A DNA stretch of 64,000 nucleotides from Embleya scabrispora (GTDB taxonomy: Bacteria > Actinomycetota > Actinomycetes > Streptomycetales > Streptomycetaceae), in assembly GCF_002024165.1 (NCBI RefSeq), contig NZ_MWQN01000002.1, positions 868,001-932,000 of the forward strand. The letters run 5' to 3'. Under the pieces are notes generated by a model. That model made no database searches and was not told the DNA's origin. It saw only the letters and a program-made list of their open reading frames with translations. Within the stretch, counting starts at the first letter, position 1; every line of letters begins with the position of its first letter. Below, one piece after another: positions 58,501 through 64,000 of this stretch. The position numbers and the translations under genes were made by a program.

Positions 58501-60220
58501 AGGCGACCAGGGTGCGTTCGACCACGCTCGGCGGGACGTAGCCGATCTGGTCCGGATCGAGGTCGTTGCGCACCACCACGTTGTAGAGCCCGGCACGAAT
58601 CAGGAAGTCGCGCAGACCCGGCACTTCGCCGCCGGTGAGCAGCGCCTGCTCGATCGCGTCCGTCGCCCGGCGCAGTCCCGGCGTGCCGAACGGGACGAAG
58701 TCCCGCTGCGCCCACGGGGAGTCGGCGAGCGGATCGAGCGGGTCGTCGATGGGCGACCCCCACGTGTACAGCCCGTGCGCGGTGGCGGGCACCACCAGGG
58801 CTCGACTGTCGGCGGAGTTGTGCTTCAGCCAGTCGGCGGTCCGGTGCCAGTGGCGTGGCAACTCCTCGAAGGCGCCCGGCTGAAGGATCGTGCCGTTGAG
58901 GTACGGCCAGGCCAGGCCGGGCAGCACGAGCAGCGCGGCGATCAGCGGCGCGTAGGGACGACCGGAGCGCAGCCCGTGTCGGGCCGGTGGGGCGGTGCCC
59001 CGGGAGGCGGTGCTCGTCGTGCCGACCAGGTGGGCCAGGCCGAGCACCAGGGCCAGGGCCAGTCCGGGTTGGAACTTGTAGATGTTGCGGAACGGCCGGA
59101 TCGGGCCGTCGAGCAGGTCGCGGATCGTGCCGTGGAACGGCGCACCGAACGAACCGGCATACCCGGCAAGCGCGATCGCCGCCACGACCAGCACGGTCAG
59201 CGTCAACCAGCGCCGCTCGGGCAGGTCGCGGCGGGCCAGCCCGGCCAGGCCGAGGGCGGCGGCGAACGCGGAGCACACGATGGTGACCACGGCCGCGACC
59301 ACCGTCCGGCCGGCGGGCAACCAGGGCTCTCCGAAGTCGAGATAGGCGACCCAGTTGCCCGCGCCGCGCAGCAGTTCGGTCGCCGACATGGTCGTCGTGG
59401 TGGTGTCGGCCTGTTCCACGTACGGCAGGAAGTTCTCGCCGTAGACCCCCAGCAGGATCAGCGGGACCACCCACCAGGCGGTGGCGAGCAGCACCCCGAG
59501 AGTCCACCAGGCGATCAGCCGCCACTTGCGCGGCCCGGCCGGCCGGCTGAGCAGGTACAGCCCCACCGGGAGCAGTGCGGCCAGGGTGGAGGCCGCGTTG
59601 ACCCCGCCCATGAACGGGATCAACACCGCGGATCGGGCCGCCGTACGCCGAGGGCTCGACCGGTCGGACAGCAGCGGCAGCAGGACCCAGGGCAGGACCG
59701 CGCCGGGCAGTACGCCGGCCGAGGTGGAGCCGATCACGATGGTGAACGTCGGCCACAACGCGTAGGTCGCCGCGCCGAGCAGTCGGCTGCGCGCGGTGCC
59801 GATCCGCAGCGCCTCGGCCAGCCGCAGCGCACCCCAGAAGGCGGCGGTGACGATCAGCGACAGCCACAACCGCTCGGCGAGCCACACCGGCAGCCGGACC
59901 AGGTCGGCGAGCGCGTAGTAGGGCAGGATCGGGAAGGCGTAGCCGATGTACTGGTCGGCGAGGCCGCCGAAGCCGGCCCGGTCGTGCCACAGGCTGCCCA
60001 GGTCGCCGATGAAGTCCCACGGGTCGCCGGCCACGCCGAGTTTGGTCTCGAACGTGGTCTTGCCGGGGGACTCGGCCACGAACGCGACCAGGACGACCAT
60101 CCAGAACGCCGGAACCCACAACCGATGCCGCACCCGCTCGGCCGGTGGTTCGGCCGCCGGCGTCGCGGCGGGCGGTCGACCGGGCCGGGCCGGAGGAAGG
60201 GACAGGGTCGTCTCAGCCAC
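55595..60220 (-). CDS. AftD-like alpha-(1->3)-arabinofuranosyltransferase (DUF3367), giant membrane protein
   Basis: 1541 residues. The N-terminal 450 residues hold about ten membrane helices of the GT-C type, with acidic loop residues after the first helix ('DPWDFIGDLGSLWHDRAGF'). A large extracytoplasmic part follows with discoidin/F5-8-like beta domains (for example 'NAFDGDPNTAWTEGSADGP' and 'NLVDGDLTTAWIAGD'), as in AftD of mycobacteria. Helices return near 1280-1400, and the C-terminus is a long acidic, disordered tail. Such enzymes transfer arabinose from decaprenyl-phospho-arabinose. Start GTG 60220 has AGGAGG at 5 nt. A 4-bp overlap joins it to the acyltransferase gene. Donor specificity in this organism is unproven. 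Confidence 0.88.
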   Translation of the reverse strand: MAETTLSLPPARPGRPPAATPAAEPPAERVRHRLWVPAFWMVVLVAFVAESPGKTTFETKLGVAGDPWDFIGDLGSLWHDRAGFGGLADQYIGYAFPILPYYALADLVRLPVWLAERLWLSLIVTAAFWGALRLAEALRIGTARSRLLGAATYALWPTFTIVIGSTSAGVLPGAVLPWVLLPLLSDRSSPRRTAARSAVLIPFMGGVNAASTLAALLPVGLYLLSRPAGPRKWRLIAWWTLGVLLATAWWVVPLILLGVYGENFLPYVEQADTTTTTMSATELLRGAGNWVAYLDFGEPWLPAGRTVVAAVVTIVCSAFAAALGLAGLARRDLPERRWLTLTVLVVAAIALAGYAGSFGAPFHGTIRDLLDGPIRPFRNIYKFQPGLALALVLGLAHLVGTTSTASRGTAPPARHGLRSGRPYAPLIAALLVLPGLAWPYLNGTILQPGAFEELPRHWHRTADWLKHNSADSRALVVPATAHGLYTWGSPIDDPLDPLADSPWAQRDFVPFGTPGLRRATDAIEQALLTGGEVPGLRDFLIRAGLYNVVVRNDLDPDQIGYVPPSVVERTLVASGYHRVAAFGPEITGGRIPENTPIQVQGLFSRRQAVEIYAPPPDTPRPGRVGTRAVADTAILSGGSEALLQLSADPGMRDRPAVLAGDDHPGIDRPGVRVVADGLRRADTRFGLVNNNTSYTYTATERNPSDSAQAAGDKPKQILPTTGIAHQTTAVFAGAKAVTASSSGNWLFHLPRFDPVNAFDGDPNTAWTEGSADGPVGQWLRLAFTGPIELPDTLRLTPLAGDATRAAPTRVRVETERGSRESSLQPDGTVQNVRAPAGRATWLRITILGAQSPRSGLSGAGFAEVSVPGVQVSRVLRLPTDAAGADASTRVYSLHRDEDPGGLSPVNAENGLHRRFDTAADGSFTVDVRAAGVTGAELDRLVQNAVPGRPPGITVTAESTGYTGSRLDARNLVDGDLTTAWIAGDRPVLHLNWGQPRSVDQVVLGAAGGLSARPERIRISTPFGSATASVDENGTARFPSIFTDRLTITIDKVAPLTLHNPLADQRLQLPVGLSEIHIPAVADLRQRPADPGQTFQLPCGEGPTLTVDNVPHPTSVSGTVRDLTERRSVRVRLCDGDAPGATLSLSRGTHTVEADNRGPVEITDVTLTGGQLPPTDRRSARVATAVDWSGDHRTIRVGAGEATYLQMYENRNSGWKATLGGKKLRPVRIDGWQQGWLVPAGAAGTVRVDYEPGGIYRGGLIGGAVALAALLALAFVRRRGELPAGEGESRIEPPAPGPILGVVALTAVIALVAGPLALMVPALAVVAYRWQHLLIPVALVAMSGAGIAAATGAGEPVGAGEGAFGPAAQILALIALIAALVTMGGAGRDGGRGGGAREAGGPGGEAARDSGSGHGSSALFAPPEQEPAEPPSGRAGAGSATKAGAPPPGRNTGGDRTRTRWEPAVDSSRRGTGPTPTGGDTGEDTSGPPPDREADTAELPTVAADSRRAEPGEGDDTKPRHQKTDPGATHPDQSPAEETDQP

Positions 60221-60307
60221 GGGTGCCTCCTGCGGGGCGCGCGCGATACCCGGCGGCGGGGAAGCCGGCGGCGGGACCCACGCATGCGTCGGGCGATGGC
60301 CGCGCCG

Positions 60308-61033
60308 TCACGGGCACCGCCGAAGAATGAGGAGCAGGTTCCACGTGATCACCTCGCGCAGGCCGGGGATCCGGGTGACCGTGCCGGCGAGGAAGGGCCA
60401 GTAGCGGGAGCGGGCGCTGACCACCACCACATCGGGCCGGGCCCGCACGTACCGCAGGGTGGGACCGACATGTACCGCGAACAGGTTCTCGCCCAGGACG
60501 TGCTTGGCGGCGCGGCCGGTGCGGCGCGCGTAGCGGGAGCGGGCGCGCTCGGCGCCCGCGTAGTGCCAGGGCGCCCACTCGTGGCCGCCCCACGGGGAGT
60601 ACCAGTTCGTGAAGGACACGTAGATCAACCCGCCCGGGCGGGTGACCCGCACCAACTCGCTCAGGAACGTGCGCGGATCCGCGACGTGTTCGAGCACGTT
60701 GGACGAGAAGCACACGTCGGCCACCGCGTCCGCGAGCGGCAGCAGATAGCCGTCGGCCAGCACCGCGCCCTCGGGCGGAGTGCCGCGTGCGGCCAACTCC
60801 CGGGGATCGGGCTCGAAGAGGTACGCGCACGCGCCGCGCCGACGAAACTCGCGGGTGAAGTGCCCGCTGCCGCCGCCGACATCGACCACCACCCGCCCGC
60901 GCAGCCGCACGTGCCGCTCGACCTGGTCGGCGGCGTCCCGGGCGAGCAGCCCGTAGCAGCCGTCCGGGTCGCTCTGTTCGTGCCGGAAGGCGCGGAACAG
61001 CGCGAGGGACCGGCGCAGCGACGGGTCCTTCAC
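60308..61033 (-). CDS. Class I SAM-dependent methyltransferase of the envelope cluster
   Basis: 241 residues. Motif I 'RVVVDVGGGSGHFTREFRRR', motif II 'AYLFEPDPRELAARG', 'ADVCFSSNVLEHVADPRTFL' and 'VTRPGGLIYVSFTNWYSPWG'. The last segment, with a Trp-rich continuation, is shared by actinobacterial methyltransferases linked to AftD-like genes. Start GTG 61033, 4 bp after the glycosyltransferase stop, without its own ribosome-binding site, so translation is probably coupled. 87 bp of non-coding DNA separates its end from the AftD-like start. Probable role: methylation of a sugar or lipid in the same pathway. Confidence 0.88.
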   Translation of the reverse strand: MKDPSLRRSLALFRAFRHEQSDPDGCYGLLARDAADQVERHVRLRGRVVVDVGGGSGHFTREFRRRGACAYLFEPDPRELAARGTPPEGAVLADGYLLPLADAVADVCFSSNVLEHVADPRTFLSELVRVTRPGGLIYVSFTNWYSPWGGHEWAPWHYAGAERARSRYARRTGRAAKHVLGENLFAVHVGPTLRYVRARPDVVVVSARSRYWPFLAGTVTRIPGLREVITWNLLLILRRCP

Positions 61034-61037
61034 ACGA

Positions 61038-62210
61038 TCACCACCGGCTGCTCCGTCCGGTCCCCGGCGCGGCCGCCTCGGCGGTCACCGCCCGGAACTG
61101 CCGGACGGTGGTGCTCCATCGGTAGCGGGCGGCGCGCAGTCTCGCGGCGCGGGCCATCGCCTCGCGGCGCCTCGGGGCCAGCGACAGCGCGCACCACGCG
61201 GCGGCGAACGAGCTCTCGCCGCGCGCCAGTACGCCGGTGACGCCGTCCTCGATGGAGTCGCGGAGCCCGGGGATGTCGAAGCCGACGGCCGGCGTACCGC
61301 GCGCCGCGGCCTCGGTGACCACCAGACCCCAGCCCTCGACCTGCGACGGGTGCAGCAACAGCCAGGCCGCGCACAGCAGTCGGTGCTTCTCCGCCTCGGA
61401 CACCCGGCCGGTGAAGCGCACCCCCGGCCCGGCGACGGCGCGCAGCCGATCCCGTTCGGGACCGTCGCCGACGATCACCAGTCGGCCGCCGGTCACCGGC
61501 CGGACCTGCTCCCACAGACGCAGCAGCAGGTCGACGCGTTTGTAGTCGACCAGCCGGCCCACGGCCACGAACAGCGGCTCCGGCGAGGTGGGCGCCGGCG
61601 GGGCGGGCTCCTCGACGCCGTTGTGCACCACCCGGATGTGCTCCGGCGGTACGCCGATCTCCCGCAGCGCCGCGGCGGTCGAGCCGGACACCGCGACGAT
61701 CAGGTTGCCCCGGTGGGTGTCGGCCAGTCCCCAGCGCTCCAGGCGCCGGCCGATCCGGGCGGCGGGGCCCGGGAAGCGCATGCCCCACTGGTCGGTGTGC
61801 ACGTGGTTGACCAGGCACACGGTGGGGCCGCGATGCCACAGCGGGGTCAGGTACGGCATGCCGTTGCACACCTCGACCAGCAGGTCGCAGCCGCCGATCC
61901 GGCGATCGAGGGTCCGCCGGGCGCGCAGGTAGTGGTCGGTGTCGCCGCCCGCCGACACCACCCGGTAGTCCCGCTCGGCGGCGGGCCCGCCGCACAGCAG
62001 GGTCACCCGGTGGCCGTACGCGGTGAGCCCGTCGGCCAGCCGGTCGACCAGCAGTTCGGAGCCGCCGGCGGCGGGATTGGCCAGGTCGCGGCGGGCCAGG
62101 AAGACGATGCGACGAGGGTGCGGGGAACGGTCGCACGAGCGGATGGGCGGGACGGGTCGGCGTGGCGATACGGGCGTCGGCGCACGCAACACGGGCACGT
62201 GCCGGGGCAT
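61038..62210 (-). CDS. Glycosyltransferase family 4 (GT-B fold)
   Basis: 390 residues, cytosolic or peripheral. N-terminal acceptor-binding half from 'IVFLARRDLANPAAGGSELL', with 'LVNHVHTDQWGMRFPG'. C-terminal donor-binding half with 'PLFVAVGRLVDYKRVDLLLR', 'LVIVGDGPERDRLRAV' and the EX7E motif region 'SQVEGWGLVVTEAAARGTPA'. It should transfer a nucleotide-activated sugar to a lipid-linked acceptor as an early step in the pathway. Start ATG 62210 has GGAG 5 nt upstream. The 239-bp gap behind it contains a run of TCGGTCTC-like repeats and probably its promoter. Confidence 0.92.
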   Translation of the reverse strand: MPRHVPVLRAPTPVSPRRPVPPIRSCDRSPHPRRIVFLARRDLANPAAGGSELLVDRLADGLTAYGHRVTLLCGGPAAERDYRVVSAGGDTDHYLRARRTLDRRIGGCDLLVEVCNGMPYLTPLWHRGPTVCLVNHVHTDQWGMRFPGPAARIGRRLERWGLADTHRGNLIVAVSGSTAAALREIGVPPEHIRVVHNGVEEPAPPAPTSPEPLFVAVGRLVDYKRVDLLLRLWEQVRPVTGGRLVIVGDGPERDRLRAVAGPGVRFTGRVSEAEKHRLLCAAWLLLHPSQVEGWGLVVTEAAARGTPAVGFDIPGLRDSIEDGVTGVLARGESSFAAAWCALSLAPRRREAMARAARLRAARYRWSTTVRQFRAVTAEAAAPGTGRSSRW

Positions 62211-62449
62211 GTGAGCTCCAACTCGGTCTCGGTCTCGTTCTCGGTCCTGGAGCGAGCGAGCGTTCGGTGCGCGGGTCGGGCCGGATCCGGGGCAGGGATG
62301 GGCTGAACGGTTGCCGCGACGGGGACGGCGGTGCCGGTACTGCGGGACGGGCGGGATGTGCGGGGTGAGTTCGTAGTTTTCGCCACCGCGTGACCGGTCG
62401 GCTACTCACCGAGGTGACAACTTTGGTCCCGGATGAGGCCGGCGAACCG

Positions 62450-63514
62450 TCAATGTGGTGTCGGTTCCGCGTGCCGTTCGGGCAGCGGGCGGGTGTCGCC
62501 CCCGGGGTCGCGGTCGTCGCCCGGGTCGTCGCCCGGGGCGCCGCCGGAGGCACGGCGCGGGCCTCGGACCAGGAATACCACCCCGAGTGCCGCCGGCACG
62601 GCCCCGAGGCCGGCCGCCGAGAGCGGTACGATCCGCCCGATGGCGATCAGCTTGCGGTCGTCCCGCTTCGCCGAGTCGACCTGGTGACGCCGGGTTTGCG
62701 GGGTGAAGGCGATCCGCTCGCTGTTCAGCAGGACCACCGAGGCGGTCGTCGCGCCGGGCGCGCGCAGGGTCTTGCGCGGGGCGATCTTCGCGTCGATCAC
62801 CCGGCCCGTGCGCTGATCCACGACCAATTCGACGCCCGCGTTGGCGTACCACTCCTCGGCGAGCACCTGCGGCTGCGCGTCCAGGCCGACCAGTGCGCCC
62901 GGGACCTGGCGTACGCCGATCCGGGTGTCCGGCACCGTGCCGGTGAAGCGATAGCCGCGATGCCCCAGGACCTTGGTGGTGCCGCCGTAGTCCAGCGGGA
63001 TCGCCGCCCCCAACGTCTCGTCCCACCAGCGGTATTGGCGCTTCTCCAGGTCGAACGGGAACTTCAGGAACGCCTCGCCCTCGATCCGCGGCGTCTCGCC
63101 GCAGCAGTGCACGGGCGCGTTGGTGCGGCGGTCGCTCACCCAGCGGGCCACCGTCCACTGGTAGGACCGGCGCGGGTCCCCCCAGGCCAGCGTCTCGGGG
63201 GTGTCGATGGTCGTCGACACGTCCCACACCGCGCGGCCGCTGCGTTTCGCCTCCGCCACGTCGCCGAGCACGCGGCGGGTCACGGTGATCGTCTTTCCGT
63301 CCACCGGCTTCAGCGTGGTGGTGTCGAAGTAGCTTCCGCTCCCGGCGAAGACCACGGTGTCGTCGATGTCGACGGGGGTGCGCTCGGCCCGCGGTTCGAC
63401 GTACCAGGCCAGCATCGCGGCCAGCACGAGCAGGAACACTCCCGCGCCGAGCAGGAGCAGGGACGGGATCGAGGGGCGGGACGGGGTGGGGCGGGGCGAA
63501 GTGGGGCGGCGCAT
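62450..63514 (-). CDS. DUF3068 (PorA-family-like) membrane protein
   Basis: 354 residues. One N-terminal helix ('SLLLLGAGVFLLVLAAMLAW') and one near the C-terminus ('GRIVPLSAAGLGAVPAALG') bracket a large extracytoplasmic domain with the DUF3068 pattern: 'TVTRRVLGDVAEAKRSGRAV', 'WDVSTTIDTPETL', 'VHCCGETPRIEGEAFLKFPF', 'RQYRWWDETLGAAIPLDYGG'. Function is unknown; such genes accompany AftD-like and glycosyltransferase genes in actinomycetes. Start ATG 63514 has CAGGAG at 6 nt. A TTGACA-N18-TACGGT promoter lies about 115 bp upstream, so this may be the first gene of the minus-strand envelope cluster. Confidence 0.85.
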   Translation of the reverse strand: MRRPTSPRPTPSRPSIPSLLLLGAGVFLLVLAAMLAWYVEPRAERTPVDIDDTVVFAGSGSYFDTTTLKPVDGKTITVTRRVLGDVAEAKRSGRAVWDVSTTIDTPETLAWGDPRRSYQWTVARWVSDRRTNAPVHCCGETPRIEGEAFLKFPFDLEKRQYRWWDETLGAAIPLDYGGTTKVLGHRGYRFTGTVPDTRIGVRQVPGALVGLDAQPQVLAEEWYANAGVELVVDQRTGRVIDAKIAPRKTLRAPGATTASVVLLNSERIAFTPQTRRHQVDSAKRDDRKLIAIGRIVPLSAAGLGAVPAALGVVFLVRGPRRASGGAPGDDPGDDRDPGGDTRPLPERHAEPTPH

Positions 63515-63627
63515 CCGGCACTCCTGACGGCGTTCGGCCTCGGGCACGTGCACGTCTGTCTCGGGTCGGGCGCGGCTCCGGCATGGGTTCCGACGCAGGT
63601 CGGGCTCGGGTCCGTCCCAGGCCGGGA

Positions 63628-63657
63628 ACCGTAGGCGCACCCTTGACGGAGTGTCAA
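63628..63657 (-). promoter_or_regulatory. Promoter of the DUF3068 gene, with an overlapping dyad
   Basis: Minus strand: TTGACA (63657-63652), 18-bp spacer, TACGGT (63633-63628). The inverted repeat TTGAC-GGAGT-GTCAA (63643-63657) overlaps the -35, so a regulator could bind there. Confidence 0.6.
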
Positions 63658-63738
63658 TACACCTCGCACACTGTGCTGATACCGAGCCGGTGCATGGGAA
63701 TGGGCGGGGTGCCCTCCGATCGAGAGGCTCGTCGAAGC

Positions 63739-63906
63739 ATGCACAGACTGCTCGCCGCCGGGTCGACCGTGATCCTCGCCGCCGCACTCGCCGTGGGTGC
63801 CGGGCTCGGGATCGTCGCCGCGTTGAACGCCACTCCCGAGCAACCCAATGCGCCGCTCGTCTCGTTCCGTACCGACCCGACGCCGACGCCGACCGCGCAG
63901 CCCTGA
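63739..63906 (+). CDS. DUF2613-like small membrane protein
   Basis: 55 residues. One helix ('GSTVILAAALAVGAGLGIVA') near the N-terminus followed by 'ALNATPEQPNAP' and a short Pro/Thr tail outside. Length, single helix and the Gly-rich GLGIVAALNATP segment resemble DUF2613 proteins, small actinobacterial membrane proteins of unknown role often found near DUF3068 genes. Start ATG 63739, with a GAGAGG site 11-12 nt away, somewhat far. Divergent from the DUF3068 gene. The remaining 94 bp to the window end hold nothing recognisable. Confidence 0.6.
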   Translation: MHRLLAAGSTVILAAALAVGAGLGIVAALNATPEQPNAPLVSFRTDPTPTPTAQP

Positions 63907-64000
63907 TGCCGAGCCCGCATGCCGGGAGACGGGTCCGGCTCGGCCGCGGCCGGCGGTCCCCGAAGACGGCGCCGGCCGGCCGGCGCGAGGGAGGGGCGAG

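Noticed and set aside
54971-61240. A 2089-codon plus-strand open frame
   Set aside because: It lies antisense to the AftD-like, acyltransferase and methyltransferase genes and encodes Arg/Gly/Pro-rich sequence without any domain; long antisense frames are normal at this GC content.

Overview
This 64 kb window is very GC-rich and gene-dense, with frequent GTG starts, 4-bp stop/start overlaps (ATGA, GTGA) and Shine-Dalgarno motifs of the GGAGG type. The protein families (SpoIIE phosphatases with PAS/GAF sensors, class F sortase, ECF42 sigma factor with its DGPF partner, LAL-type LuxR regulator, TetR/MerR/ArsR regulators, FecCD importer, DUF3068 and AftD-like proteins) point to a filamentous actinomycete, most likely Streptomycetaceae (Streptomyces/Embleya type). 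That is inference from family content only; no rRNA, tRNA or ribosomal protein gene is present to fix the taxon. I see no insertion sequence, prophage, CRISPR array or PKS/NRPS cluster.

Layout, left to right. 1-3 kb: two SpoIIE/PAS signalling genes on the minus strand (the second cut by the window edge). 3.1-3.9 kb: a non-coding tract of GC-rich degenerate direct repeats. 4.0-5.3 kb: a membrane-anchored secreted protein overlapping a class F sortase. 5.4-7.0 kb: an NAD-epimerase gene carrying two one-base frameshifts, divergent from a TetR regulator with a palindromic operator between them. 7.2-9.4 kb: an unknown small protein, an APH(6)/hydroxyurea-type kinase and a NudK-like Nudix hydrolase. 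9.7-11.5 kb: an ECF42-DGPF module with a promoter matching the ECF42 motif. 11.6-15.6 kb: methyltransferase, YqeB-like membrane protein, TetR, and a MerR regulator divergent from an aldo/keto reductase with a 19-bp-spacer promoter. 15.7-18.9 kb: FecB-FecCD-ATPase importer whose ribosome-binding site lies in a perfect hairpin. 18.9-23.6 kb: a two-gene predicted RNA-repair operon (RNA ligase-kinase, then a four-domain MJ1316/EEP/2H/nucleotidyltransferase protein).

23.8-27.9 kb: DD-carboxypeptidase divergent from a response regulator-sensor kinase-lipoprotein operon. 28-32.4 kb: DHA2-type exporter under two abutting palindromes, and a double acyl-CoA dehydrogenase fusion. 32.5-37.5 kb: LAL regulator, TetR, VOC protein, NodB-type deacetylase lipoprotein. 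37.6-44.1 kb: Ser/Thr kinase with an extracellular amino-acid-binding-type sensor domain, then a CitA/DcuS-type two-component system divergent from a DctA-type dicarboxylate transporter it probably controls. 44.2-47.8 kb: ArsR regulator, an MgtA-type P-type ATPase lacking the TGE glutamate, and a lone TatA-like protein. 47.9-51.6 kb: secreted alpha/beta hydrolase and a NarL-type two-component pair.

51.6-63.9 kb: a largely contiguous minus-strand cell-envelope cluster: DUF3068 protein, GT4 glycosyltransferase, methyltransferase, giant AftD-like (alpha 1->3) arabinofuranosyltransferase, condensation-type acyltransferase, second methyltransferase, EamA-like permease, Trm112-like protein and FkbM methyltransferase. 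The permease frame has no stop codon and runs, past an out-of-frame trm112, into the FkbM frame. Together these genes look like machinery for making, acylating, methylating and exporting a surface glycan or glycolipid.
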